Positions 23,972 through 32,709 of a DNA stretch of 64,000 nucleotides are shown one piece after another (position 1 is the first letter of the stretch; every line of letters begins with the position of its first letter). A program made the translations under genes and the position numbers. The stretch lies in NCBI RefSeq assembly GCF_021390155.1, contig NZ_CP089985.1, positions 4,103,001 to 4,167,000 on the forward strand, in the 5' to 3' direction. The DNA comes from Pseudomonas sp. HN11. Lineage in GTDB: Bacteria > Pseudomonadota > Gammaproteobacteria > Pseudomonadales > Pseudomonadaceae. Below the pieces are notes generated by a model. That model did not search any database. It was given only the letters and a program-made list of their open reading frames with translations, and had not been told where the DNA came from.

Positions 23972-24934
23972 ATGCGTAATATCTACCAAGACGTGACTGA
24001 CAAAATTGTTGCCGCGTTAGACCAAGGCGTAGCCCCCTGGATCAAACCGTGGTCCTCAAGTGACTCAGCTGACGTCGGTCATCACCAACCCTATCCCATT
24101 AACGCCATCACGCAGCGTCCCTATTCAGGCATCAATTTACCGTTGCTCTGGGCCGAGGCCAGGTTGCAGGGGTTCGTTCAAGATCGCTGGTTGACCTTCA
24201 ACCAAGCCAAAAAAGCCGGAGGGCACATCCGTAAGGGTGAGCACAGCACCCTGGCAGTGCTCTACAAGCCGATGGAGCGCGAGGAACAGACCGAGTCAGG
24301 TCAACCCGTACTCGATGAAAACGGTCAGCCCAAGGTCGTCCACTTTGGCATTCTCAGAACGCACTTTCTGTTCAACATCGAGCAAACGGAGGGGCTCGAA
24401 ACGCTCAACGAAAACGTTCTTGAGACGGAACCGAGTGATCCCTTCTTCCCAAACAGCGCGGCGAAGGAACTGTTGTTAAGTTCAGGCGCAAACATAATTC
24501 ATCGAGCTGCTGACGAAGCTTTTTATCACCCAATCAGGGACCTCATCCAACTGCCGACAAAAGCGCAATTTCATGATCATGGTGGGTACTACGCCACCGC
24601 ATTGCACGAGCTGACGCACTGGACCGGACATCACTCTCGATTAAAGCGCGAGGGCGTGACCTCTCCTAGCCCATTCGGCTCGCCAGGCTACGCATTTGAA
24701 GAATTGATCGCCGAAATGGGTGCCGCTTTTTTATGTGCCTACGCGGGTATACAAGGAGAGTTGCGCCACGAGAGCTACATCGACTCTTGGCTCGGCCTGC
24801 TCAAGACTGATAACCGCGCGATCTTCCGAGCCAGTGGTCAAGCCCGATGTGCTTCGGAGTATGTGCTCAATCTGGGACTGCAACGGAAACAGACGGTCAT
24901 GGATGGCCCTCAATGCACGAACGATGGAGCTTGA
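23972..24934 (+). CDS. ardC: ArdC-type antirestriction zincin (DUF1738-like)
   Basis: 320 aa. The N-terminal ArdC domain begins MRNIYQDVTDKIVAALDQG and includes RPYSGINLPLLW and GGHIRKGEHSTL. The C-terminal metallopeptidase-like part has HELTHWTGH (HExxH at about 212-216) and a downstream FEELIAEMGAAF that supplies the third ligand. Proteins of this group protect incoming DNA against host restriction during conjugation. The ATG at 23972 has GAGGA 8 nt upstream; the ATG at 23966 is too close to it. Confidence 0.88.
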   Translation: MRNIYQDVTDKIVAALDQGVAPWIKPWSSSDSADVGHHQPYPINAITQRPYSGINLPLLWAEARLQGFVQDRWLTFNQAKKAGGHIRKGEHSTLAVLYKPMEREEQTESGQPVLDENGQPKVVHFGILRTHFLFNIEQTEGLETLNENVLETEPSDPFFPNSAAKELLLSSGANIIHRAADEAFYHPIRDLIQLPTKAQFHDHGGYYATALHELTHWTGHHSRLKREGVTSPSPFGSPGYAFEELIAEMGAAFLCAYAGIQGELRHESYIDSWLGLLKTDNRAIFRASGQARCASEYVLNLGLQRKQTVMDGPQCTNDGA

Positions 24935-24961
24935 TCGTTACCTCGCTGCAGCAAATCCTTC

Positions 24962-24994
24962 AAAGGGTCCAACATGAGTTGGGCCCCTTTTTTT
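24962..24994 (+). terminator. Intrinsic terminator after ardC-like gene
   Basis: A stem AAAGGGTCCAAC/GTTGGGCCCCTTT with a 4-nt loop (one G-T pair) is followed by a run of seven T. It lies 27 nt after the ardC-like stop. Confidence 0.8.
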
Positions 24995-25063
24995 GTCCAG
25001 AAAAAGTCTCATGCCGTAGGGCTCTGATGCAGAGAGCAGGCAAGTAGAAACACCCGCAGCATG

Positions 25064-25261
25064 TCATTCCGCATCCAGATTCTGTGCCAGATAATTAACC
25101 AGATCGAGCGGGCTGCGACTGTCGATCACCTTGTAGATCAGATCGCGCTTGCTGCGCGGAAGCTTTTTTACCACGCTCTTCGCCGAGGCCCTGATAGCTT
25201 CGTCTGTCCCATGGATACGTGCCGCGAGCAGCAGGATGAGCGTGGCGTCAGTGAGGTTCAT
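25064..25261 (-). CDS. Small hypothetical protein upstream of the relaxase gene
   Basis: 65 aa from the ATG at 25261; the longer open frame to 25513 overlaps the relaxase and is not used. It is helical, with a basic centre (SVVKKLPRSKRDLIYKVIDS) and an acidic end. It is divergent from traI. It could be an accessory transfer or regulatory protein; the family is not recognised. Confidence 0.6.
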   Translation of the reverse strand: MNLTDATLILLLAARIHGTDEAIRASAKSVVKKLPRSKRDLIYKVIDSRSPLDLVNYLAQNLDAE

Positions 25262-25489
25262 GGCAAGACCCGATAAAATTCGCACCGCAGTGTACCGACA
25301 CTTCCCTTTTTCGCACCAGCACACGCATCCAACAAAACGGCACCAGGACAAATCGATATTCTGATTGCCGCACAAAGGGACACACGGCAAAAGGACGGGT
25401 AAGGGTTGGAAGGGGAATGGGGACTCAAGGGTAAGAGCCCTATCCGAAAAGGCTAAAAGGCCCCTGACCCTGCCATTTCCTGGGAAGCC
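25262..25489. promoter_or_regulatory. Relaxase upstream region with purine-rich AAGG repeats
   Basis: A 228-bp gap between the divergent small gene and traI. From about 25373 to 25435 the plus strand carries five AAGGG/AAGGA motifs at 10-20 nt spacing, followed by short inverted repeats (AGCCCT, GGCC). It must contain the traI promoter and is a candidate for the origin of transfer, since MobH oriTs are often close to the relaxase gene. That is inference. Confidence 0.35.
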
Positions 25490-27226
25490 ATGATGCTCAG
25501 TCTGTTTCGCCACAAAAGGCAGAAGCCCCCTCCGCCACCAACCGTAAACGTTGCCGAAGGTTACCTGCCCATCGAGTCGTCCCAGAGCCTGTTAGCAGCC
25601 GAGCACCGCCGCCAACTGCTCGATCGCATCTGGCAGTACACCGCCCTCTCCCATCAGCAGTTCAGCCAGCTCTATTTAAATCCGATCCATCGCTACGCCG
25701 AACTGGTCCAACAACTCCCGGCCAGCGAGACGCACCATCATGCGTATCTTGGCGGCATGCTTGACCATGGCTTGGAACTGGTCGCCTGTAGTCTGAAACT
25801 GCGTCAGTCGTATCTGCTCCCCACCGGCGCCGCGCCCGAAGACCAAGCCGCCCAGACCGACGCCTGGTCTGCTGGCATCGCCTATGGTGCCCTGCTGCAT
25901 GACATCGGCAAGATCGCCGTGGACCTGCTGGTCGAGCGCCAGGATGGCCGTGTTTGGCATCCTTGGCAGGGATCCCTGGATCAGCCGTATCGTTTCCGCT
26001 ACCTAAAGGGGCGCGACTACCACCTGCACGGCGCGGCCGTAGGCTTGCTCTACACCCAGATTCTCGATCGTCCAATCCTCGATTGGCTAAGTGTATTTCC
26101 GTCACTGTGGGCCAGTCTGCTGTATGTCCTGGCGGGCCAGTACGAACGTGCCGGCGTGCTCGGCGAGCTGGTGATTCAAGCCGACCGGGTCTCCACCGCA
26201 CAGAACATCGGTGGTAACCCGAGCAAGGCGCTGCAAGCGCCGACTCATTCGCTGCAACATCACTTGATCAGCGGACTGCGTCATCTGGTTCAACACGAGC
26301 TGAAACTCAACCAGCCGGGTGCCGCGGGTTGGTTGACTCAGGATGCACTGTGGCTAGTCAGTAAGACGGTCACGGACAAGCTGCGAGCCTATCTGCTGTC
26401 GCAATCGATTGAAGGCATCCCCTCGTCCAACCTCGCGGTGTTCGACGAGCTGCAATCACATGGATTGGTTGAGTCCACGCCGGAAGGCAAAGCCATCTGG
26501 ACCGCGCTTGTCGCGCAAGGCAACTGGCAGCAGAGTTTCACTTTTCTGCGCCTTCAACCCACGTTGATTTGGGGGAACGAAGACCGGCCTGAGGCTTTCA
26601 GCGGAATGGTGAGCATTGCGGCCCATGACCACTCAACTGACACTCCGCTACCAATACCAGCCTCCGAAACGATCAGGACTAGATCAGATCAAAGCCAGCC
26701 GCAGCCGGATGCTATGGCGCTAGAGAATGCCGATTACCTGGGTACGCTGCTGGATATGTTCGAGTTGGAGGAGCATGAGGCCAGTGAAGCCCCCTCAGAA
26801 AATACTCTCGAAAAAACTTCAACACCTCCATCGGATAACCTAGGCCAGACATTCCTGAATTGGGTCAAGGAAGGTATCCTGAGCCACAAGCTGATCATCA
26901 ATGACAGCAAAGCTAAAATTCACACGGTGGACGGTACTGTGTTCCTGGTCACGCCTGGCCTTTTTCAGCGCTACGTTCAGGAGTTTCCGTGCATCTCACT
27001 GGGGGCCAATTCCGCAGGTGAGGAATGGCGATGGGTGCAGAAGCAGTTCGAGAAACTGAAGACCCACAAAAAGCGCGACGATGGCTTGAACATCTGGATC
27101 TGTCAGGTAGAAGGTCCACGGAAGAAAGGAACCCTCAAAGGCTATTTGATAGAAAATCCATCACTCTTGTTCGAAACTGGACCGGTACCTGCCGACAATC
27201 CTTTCCTTAAAGTGGAAAAAGCATAA
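25490..27226 (+). CDS. traI: MobH-family relaxase TraI (HD-domain type)
   Basis: 578 aa. The N-terminal TraI_2 domain has the MobH signatures THHHAYLGGMLDHGLELV and AYGALLHDIGKIAVDLL (HD pair near 137-138). A flexible Ser/Thr/Glu-rich linker (about 380-455) leads to a C-terminal TraI_2_C domain (GQTFLNWVKEGILSHKLIIN, then FLVTPGLFQRYVQEF). It nicks oriT and pilots the strand with TraD. The ATG pair at 25490 has a GGAA-type Shine-Dalgarno. Confidence 0.92.
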   Translation: MMLSLFRHKRQKPPPPPTVNVAEGYLPIESSQSLLAAEHRRQLLDRIWQYTALSHQQFSQLYLNPIHRYAELVQQLPASETHHHAYLGGMLDHGLELVACSLKLRQSYLLPTGAAPEDQAAQTDAWSAGIAYGALLHDIGKIAVDLLVERQDGRVWHPWQGSLDQPYRFRYLKGRDYHLHGAAVGLLYTQILDRPILDWLSVFPSLWASLLYVLAGQYERAGVLGELVIQADRVSTAQNIGGNPSKALQAPTHSLQHHLISGLRHLVQHELKLNQPGAAGWLTQDALWLVSKTVTDKLRAYLLSQSIEGIPSSNLAVFDELQSHGLVESTPEGKAIWTALVAQGNWQQSFTFLRLQPTLIWGNEDRPEAFSGMVSIAAHDHSTDTPLPIPASETIRTRSDQSQPQPDAMALENADYLGTLLDMFELEEHEASEAPSENTLEKTSTPPSDNLGQTFLNWVKEGILSHKLIINDSKAKIHTVDGTVFLVTPGLFQRYVQEFPCISLGANSAGEEWRWVQKQFEKLKTHKKRDDGLNIWICQVEGPRKKGTLKGYLIENPSLLFETGPVPADNPFLKVEKA

Positions 27227-27572
27227 ACGTCAGTAGCCCCCAAAAGAGCTCAACACGCAAAGTCGACGCTGGAACACCCGCCACTGAACCATACTCTTGC
27301 CGCCTCTCAGCGGCCCATAATGTTTAATGACGGACTGAATGCAGTAAGTACCCACTTTCGAATCAAGCTGCCATTGGTACCATGGCGGGCTCCCCTAGTG
27401 CACACAAAGGGGACGGGATGTGCATTGAAATCCGCATTCTGAATTTGTTAGCCACGTGAGACGGCACCAAACCCGGTCACTGTATGAACCCGGGTAGGAG
27501 AACCCAAAAATGAGGAGCTATTTACTATTTTCGCTGCAGGCAGCAATGGCAGACCAGTTCCCCGCAGAGGAC
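27227..27572. other. Region after relaxase with hairpin and tiny ORF
   Basis: About 345 bp without an established gene. It holds a stem (ACCCGG 27471-27476 / CCGGGT 27490-27495), then AGGAG at 27496-27500 and a 23-codon ORF from 27510 to 27581 whose end overlaps the convergent endonuclease gene. The arrangement hairpin-SD-ATG and the shared string GGAGAACCCAA resemble the leader of the gene at 436, so this may be the truncated beginning of a lost ICE gene. Confidence 0.35.
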
Positions 27573-28760
27573 TCAGTCTAAATGGCTGAAGCGACTCGGC
27601 TGCCGATTCCAGATCGAATAGAGGTTTTGCCCATCCCAATAGCTCACCCGCCCCTGATCATCCAATTTCCGTTTTGCACGGAAGACCGTATCTGCATTTT
27701 TGGCAGTCAGTATCTGTTTATCCAACAGTGGGATTTCATGCCCCTCAAGTCCATGGGAGTCCTGGCTGATAATCCGCCGTGGCAGACTCATGAGGAGAGC
27801 CGCGTGCTTGGTCTCCTTAAACACGAGTGCAAAGCTGTTTCCGATTGTTCGATACCCAGTGTGAGCGTGAACGACTAACGCGTGACTTCCGTCTTCAATA
27901 CGACGCAGAATAGATAATAGATGCGTATCCGAAACTAATACGGACTTGTCTTGGACGATGCCCGCCTGCGCTTGCTGACACCACTGAGCGACGTCTGCAG
28001 AGGTCTTCAGCTCCAGTATTCCTGATGATCGATGTGCAAAGTTCTGCGCTCCCTGTAAGTAACGGGAGGTGGTGACAAATATGCCTAGGTCAGCGCCATC
28101 GTTTGCTACCGCCCCACGCAATGCTTGCACAGCCTCAAGGCCTATGGGCCGGTTAGGGGCATATCGCTTAGCTTGGACATAAGCCAAGGTATCCCCCAAC
28201 GGACTCCGCTGAAGTAGTTTGACGTCAACCCCTCCATCTCCAACTCCCGGCCCCAGTTCTGATTCATATCCCAAGCTCTGGAATACACGGTAAAGCAATA
28301 TTTCGAATTCGCGGTGATGCAGATTGTAAAGCCGCTCAGGGCGAGCCTGAAAATACTGATAGAGCTCAGCGTAGATATCGCCGAAATCTTCGATGATCAG
28401 ACTGCAGACCCATTTCCAGTGAAAGAATTGGTCGTAGGCTTCTTGGAGTTCTTCGGTTGTAGCGTAAAAGTAGTAAGAGCAGCCGTCGTTGTTGTCGTAC
28501 CAGAAACCATGCGAGTCAGCGATTGTCTCAAGCTCCGCTCGAAGTTTTGGATCTAGATCCTCATCAAGCATGCGTGCAAGCTCTCCACTGCTGTAGAGAA
28601 TGAAAGCCACCGCCCCTTCGCCAGGCTCTCCTTGTACACGCTTCGCATAGGAGGTGAAACCGCTGTCATACCAAAGATCGTTGGTTACCGCCCAGGCTTG
28701 TATGTCCTTTTGGGCGGCTACGATTTTCCGCTCAAGGTCTCGATCCGTATATGCGCTCAA
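27573..28760 (-). CDS. Mrr-like restriction endonuclease with extra N-terminal domain
   Basis: 395 aa. The start is a TTG at 28760 with AAGAGGG 7 nt upstream. The N-terminal ~140 residues are of unknown type. Residues ~147-255 form an Mrr_cat-type PD-(D/E)XK domain: HHREFEILLYRVFQSLGY, then GDGGVDV (Asp 179) and YVQAKRY (Q196-x-K198), with GIFVTTSRYLQGA after it. This predicts DNA cleavage. It follows the DUF3800 gene on the same strand after 135 nt, so the two may form one cassette. Likely role: defence. Confidence 0.85.
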   Translation of the reverse strand: MSAYTDRDLERKIVAAQKDIQAWAVTNDLWYDSGFTSYAKRVQGEPGEGAVAFILYSSGELARMLDEDLDPKLRAELETIADSHGFWYDNNDGCSYYFYATTEELQEAYDQFFHWKWVCSLIIEDFGDIYAELYQYFQARPERLYNLHHREFEILLYRVFQSLGYESELGPGVGDGGVDVKLLQRSPLGDTLAYVQAKRYAPNRPIGLEAVQALRGAVANDGADLGIFVTTSRYLQGAQNFAHRSSGILELKTSADVAQWCQQAQAGIVQDKSVLVSDTHLLSILRRIEDGSHALVVHAHTGYRTIGNSFALVFKETKHAALLMSLPRRIISQDSHGLEGHEIPLLDKQILTAKNADTVFRAKRKLDDQGRVSYWDGQNLYSIWNRQPSRFSHLD

Positions 28761-28895
28761 TCGTCCACCCTCTTGTCCCGTATTTCACCCAAGCCGATGT
28801 CAACAAGGTGTTCTTTTCGGCACTATCCATCGTGCATCAACAAGTGCGTGTTTTCATTCCATCAGCCGCACCATGGTAGGGGCGGCCATTCAGGA

Positions 28896-30116
28896 CTAAT
28901 GATCACCCTCTCCAAGCACTTCAAGTGAGGCCAGTAACTTGTCAAGCTCAGGCAAATTCGCCGCCTCCAAAATATCGTATTCCCCTCTGCTGCTCAGCAT
29001 GTAGACATCACGAGCCCTCTTGATTCGTTCCAACTGCGGCACAATTTGCCCAGACGTCATTCTCAGGAAATCATTGATGTCGGCCCGTGTTTGCGGAATC
29101 TTGTACCCCTTGGATGCACTGGTGATGATCACATTAGAATCGCGAAGTTTTGCAATCCCGCTTGACTTGATTTTTTGGTCGCTGAGATCGCCGAATCCAC
29201 GATCAGCCAAATGACTTTTTATGTCACCCATCGTCACGTAATCCCTACTGACAAACTCGCTTTGAAACCGAAGGTAGTCAAGGATGCAGCGCTGTAAGCG
29301 TTCGTCTTCGTCAGGGTGCTTGCCAACCTTAGCGATGAACTGATCTGCCTGTTTAAGTGCTTCCTGATGCACTCGATAATCTGCGTACTGAGAATCATCG
29401 GCAGGAGCAGCAAGCAGCGATTGATATTTCGGAGGCCACTCAACGAGACCTAGCGTTAGATCACGCAATATCCTTTTATAGGCTTTAACAACCTCCTCGC
29501 CAGCCTTTCCCTCATAGATTTGGGCGACCGAACCGGCGAAAAAGTCTGCTACCTGTATGAGGACATCGTCTTTGCTGCTCTTGGTCTGAAAGGATTGATC
29601 ATCGCCGAACAGATCATCGACGTAACGGGCCTGAACATAGGCTTTCAGGCTCTCCTGAAACTCTGCACCACCGTGTTCATCGACGGTCATCTGGAGATTT
29701 GGGCGGTCAACGAAGAGCCGCTCATAAAGAATGCCGTTTATGTGCTTAATAAAGGATTTTTTGAACTGAAGCCCCCCATCTCGGTACACTCTCGACTTGT
29801 CGACGACCGTAAAATAGAGCTTAAGAGGAAGCTCCGCCAGGTCACTCAGAATGCGGATACGCCGCTCTTTATCCTGGACCTTAACTTTGCTGGATTTGAT
29901 CTCACCCGTCTGGAAATGCCGCACCCGGAGCGCTTCAGCAAGCTCATAAGCTTTTTCCAAACCGGTTTCAGAAACAAGCACTGAGCACACAACAAAGAAT
30001 CCGGAGCTGCCTTGCTTCGAGGTTTCTAGATCATGATTTCCGGATTCGTCGACAAACGCATAAGTCCTTTCCAACCCAGATGCTCCTTCATGCCTTGGGA
30101 GGCTTTGCTTAGCCAT
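28896..30116 (-). CDS. DUF3800 protein with C-terminal extension
   Basis: 406 aa. The N-terminal ~220 residues are a DUF3800 domain: YAFVDESG (DESG at 23-26), a central TVDEHGG and VLIQVADFFAGSVAQIYEGK (187-204), the acidic residues expected for an RNase H-like fold. The C-terminal ~150 residues look like winged-helix or helical segments (TMGDIKSHLADRGFGDLSDQ, then SGIAKLRDSNVIITSASKGY). DUF3800 genes are frequent in defence islands; here the partner is an Mrr-like nuclease. Activity unproven. Confidence 0.82.
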   Translation of the reverse strand: MAKQSLPRHEGASGLERTYAFVDESGNHDLETSKQGSSGFFVVCSVLVSETGLEKAYELAEALRVRHFQTGEIKSSKVKVQDKERRIRILSDLAELPLKLYFTVVDKSRVYRDGGLQFKKSFIKHINGILYERLFVDRPNLQMTVDEHGGAEFQESLKAYVQARYVDDLFGDDQSFQTKSSKDDVLIQVADFFAGSVAQIYEGKAGEEVVKAYKRILRDLTLGLVEWPPKYQSLLAAPADDSQYADYRVHQEALKQADQFIAKVGKHPDEDERLQRCILDYLRFQSEFVSRDYVTMGDIKSHLADRGFGDLSDQKIKSSGIAKLRDSNVIITSASKGYKIPQTRADINDFLRMTSGQIVPQLERIKRARDVYMLSSRGEYDILEAANLPELDKLLASLEVLGEGDH

Positions 30117-30316
30117 TGATACACTTTAACCTACCTCGACACGAGCAGCGGGACGAATTGTATCCATGCGCCACTAAGCATAGTTCGCGTGGCAATCTCA
30201 CTTGTCCGCCTTCGTATATGAGTATTCGGACACGCGTGCCAGCGCCTCATCGAGATGAGGTCCGTCACTCGATCCTCCTGCTCAAGCACACAACGATCTT
30301 GCTTGACCAAAATCGA

Positions 30317-30324
30317 GTTGAAGC
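30317..30324. repeat. 8-bp target site duplication, left copy
   Basis: GTTGAAGC directly abuts the left inverted repeat of the IS66-family element; the same 8 bases follow the right inverted repeat at 34395-34402. Eight bases is the duplication length known for IS66. Confidence 0.95.
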
Positions 30325-30355
30325 GTAAGCGTCCGGGCAACACACCTTCCTGATG

Positions 30356-30406
30356 CCATCGCTTAAGGCGATGGTGTCCACCTAAATTTAAGTGGACACC
30401 ATTTTT
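30356..30406 (+). promoter_or_regulatory. Two overlapping hairpins at the left end of the IS66 element
   Basis: Stem A (CCATCGC 30356-30362 / GCGATGG 30368-30374) shares three bases with stem B (TGGTGTCCAC 30372-30381 / GTGGACACCA 30392-30401). Stem B is followed by TTTTT and looks like an intrinsic terminator that would block read-through into tnpA; stem A would compete with it. Confidence 0.55.
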
Positions 30407-30427
30407 AGCCTTTTTAAGCGGACGCCC

Positions 30428-30760
30428 ATGCCACAAGAACGCCGTTCCTATTCCAAGTCCTTTAAGGCCCAGATCATCGCCGAGTGTGCGCAGGCTGACA
30501 CCTCGATTGCCAATGTCGCCTTGACCCACAACCTCAATGCAAACCTTGTCCATAAATGGATTCGGGTGCATGCGCAGAAAAACCTGGCACTGCAAACTGC
30601 CTTTATTCCGGTCAAGGCATTGTCTTCGACAGCGGCCCCTCAAATTCTTCCGGCCACGATTCGAATCGAAGTACCTCATTCAAAAGGCGTAGTCGTGGTG
30701 AGTTGGCCGGCAGAAAATGCAGCGACATGTTCCGCTTTTCTTCGAGACCTGCTGCGATGA
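30428..30760 (+). CDS. tnpA: IS66 TnpA-like accessory protein
   Basis: 110 aa with a helix-turn-helix of the IS3/IS66 OrfA type: RRSYSKSFKAQIIAECAQAD, then IANVALTHNLNANLVHKWIR. It is required with TnpB for transposition in the IS66 family. It overlaps tnpB by 4 nt (ATGA at 30757). Confidence 0.92.
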   Translation: MPQERRSYSKSFKAQIIAECAQADTSIANVALTHNLNANLVHKWIRVHAQKNLALQTAFIPVKALSSTAAPQILPATIRIEVPHSKGVVVVSWPAENAATCSAFLRDLLR

Positions 30761-31092
30761 TTCGCATCGACACCATCTGGCTTGCCATTGAGCCCATGGA
30801 CATGCGCGCCGGCACTGAAACCGCGCTGGCGCGAGTTGTCGCGGTGTTCGGTGCGGCTAAGCCGCACTGTGCTTATCTGTTCGCCAATCGCCGCGCCAAT
30901 CGGATGAAAGTTCTGGTGCATGACGCCGTGGGTATCTGGCTGGCGGCGCGACGATTGAATCAAGGCAAGTTTCACTGGCCCGGCATTCGGCACGGATCGG
31001 AGGTCGAACTCGATAACGAGCAGCTTCAGGCTTTGGTACTGGGCTTGCCATGGCAACGGGTCGGTGTTGGCGGCTTGATCACAGTGTTGTAA
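30757..31092 (+). CDS. tnpB: IS66 TnpB (IS66 Orf2-like) protein
   Basis: 111 aa, complete. The blocks IWLAIEPMDMRAGTETAL, LFANRRANRMKVLVHD and GIWLAARRLNQGKFHWP are characteristic of the IS66 Orf2 family. It overlaps tnpA by 4 nt. Confidence 0.94.
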   Translation: MIRIDTIWLAIEPMDMRAGTETALARVVAVFGAAKPHCAYLFANRRANRMKVLVHDAVGIWLAARRLNQGKFHWPGIRHGSEVELDNEQLQALVLGLPWQRVGVGGLITVL

Positions 31093-31153
31093 CGCCTGCC
31101 ATTAGCTCATAGGTTTATCGCTGCTGACTTCCGGCTCTGGCACAATCAGCGGC

Positions 31154-32692
31154 ATGACTTCCTCGCCCAACCTCGATCAAATGACACCGGAACAGCTACG
31201 TGCTTTGGCCGAACAGGGCTTGGAGTTGCTACATCAGGTCGACTCGATGGGCCAGAAAATCCACCGCCTTGAAACGGTCAACGAGCAACTCGCTCATGAG
31301 ATTGCCATCCTCAAGCGACACAAATTCGCCAAGCGCAGCGAACAGCTAAGCCCTGACCAAGGTAGCTTGCTCGACGACCTGCTCGACACTGATATCGCGG
31401 CCATCGAGGCCGAGTTGAAAGCGGTCAATCCGCCATCTGCACCGGACGAGCTACGTCAGAAACCCAAGCGTGCGCCTCTGCCACCGCAGTTCCCACGTAC
31501 AGTGATCCGCCACGAGCCGGAAAACACCCAGTGCATCTGCGGCTGCCAGCTTCAGCGAATTGGCGAAGATGTCAGCGAAAAGCTCGATTACACACCCGGC
31601 GTGTTCACCGTCGAGCAGCATGTGCGTGGAAAATGGGCCTGCCGCCAGTGCGAAACACTAATCCAGGCCCCTGTACCGGCCCAAGTGATCGACAAGGGCA
31701 TCCCGACCGCAGGCCTTTTGGCCCATGTGATGGTTGCGAAGTTCGCCGACCATTTACCGCTGTACCGGCAGGAGAAGATTTTTGCTCGGGCCGGGTTAGC
31801 GATTGCTCGCTCGACACTGGCGCAGTGGGTCGGACAAACCGGCGTACAACTCCAGCCTCTGGTCGATGCGCTGCGTGAACAAGTGTTGGCCCAGGGCGTG
31901 ATCCACGCCGATGAGACTCCGGTTCAGATGCTCGCGCCAGGCGAGAAGAAAACTCACCGTGCTTACGTCTGGGCCTACAGCACCACGCCGTTTTCGGCGC
32001 TCAATGCTGTGGTTTATGACTTCAGTCTTAGTCGTGCAGGCGAGCATGCGCGCAACTTCCTTGGGCAGTGGAACGGCAAGCTGGTATGCGACGATTTCGC
32101 TGGCTACAAAGCCGGTTTCGAGAAAGGCATGATCGAAATTGGCTGCATGGCCCACGCCCGTCGCAAGTTTTTCGATCTGCATGTGGCGAATAAAAGCCAG
32201 TTGGCTGAACAAGCGCTGTACTCGATTGGTGGCTTGTACGAAGTTGAACGCCAAGCTCGGAACATGTGCGATGAGGATCGTTGGCGAATACGCCAGGAAA
32301 AGGCTGCCCCAATCATCAAAACGCTGCATGACTGGATGTTGGCCCAGCGTGATCAGGTGCCCAACGGATCAGCAACGGCCAAATCCCTGGATTACAGCCT
32401 TAAACGCTGGGTAGCGCTGACGCGCTACCTTGAGGACGGGGCTGTGCCCATCGACAACAACCAGGTCGAAAATCAGATCCGGCCATGGGCACTTGGACGC
32501 GCGAACTGGTTGTTTGCCGGATCGCTTCGCAGTGGCAAACGGGCAGCGGCGATTATGAGTCTGATCCAGTCGGCACGCATGAACGGTCATGATCCGTTCG
32601 CGTATCTCAAGGATGTACTGACGCGATTACCTACACAGAGGGCCAGTGCGATTTACCAATTACTACCGCATCAATGGGCACAGGGCTCTTAA
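31154..32692 (+). CDS. tnpC: IS66 family transposase TnpC
   Basis: 512 aa, full length. An N-terminal leucine-zipper-like coiled coil is followed by a zinc-binding region (CICGCQ and CRQCE) and a DDE domain with VIHADETPVQML, VCDDFAGYKAGF and the C-terminal VENQIRPWALGRANWLFAGS. No frameshift is seen, so the enzyme is probably active. Confidence 0.95.
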   Translation: MTSSPNLDQMTPEQLRALAEQGLELLHQVDSMGQKIHRLETVNEQLAHEIAILKRHKFAKRSEQLSPDQGSLLDDLLDTDIAAIEAELKAVNPPSAPDELRQKPKRAPLPPQFPRTVIRHEPENTQCICGCQLQRIGEDVSEKLDYTPGVFTVEQHVRGKWACRQCETLIQAPVPAQVIDKGIPTAGLLAHVMVAKFADHLPLYRQEKIFARAGLAIARSTLAQWVGQTGVQLQPLVDALREQVLAQGVIHADETPVQMLAPGEKKTHRAYVWAYSTTPFSALNAVVYDFSLSRAGEHARNFLGQWNGKLVCDDFAGYKAGFEKGMIEIGCMAHARRKFFDLHVANKSQLAEQALYSIGGLYEVERQARNMCDEDRWRIRQEKAAPIIKTLHDWMLAQRDQVPNGSATAKSLDYSLKRWVALTRYLEDGAVPIDNNQVENQIRPWALGRANWLFAGSLRSGKRAAAIMSLIQSARMNGHDPFAYLKDVLTRLPTQRASAIYQLLPHQWAQGS

Positions 32693-32709
32693 TATACTCT
32701 GAGCTAGAT

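Noticed and set aside
25262..25513. N-terminal extension of the 65-aa minus-strand protein to 149 aa
   Set aside because: The extra part overlaps traI, is Pro/Cys-rich without coding character, and an ATG at 25261 gives a compact protein.
30131..30679. A 182-codon minus-strand ORF spanning the IS66 left end
   Set aside because: It crosses the transposon boundary and is antisense to tnpA, so it cannot be an ancestral gene.
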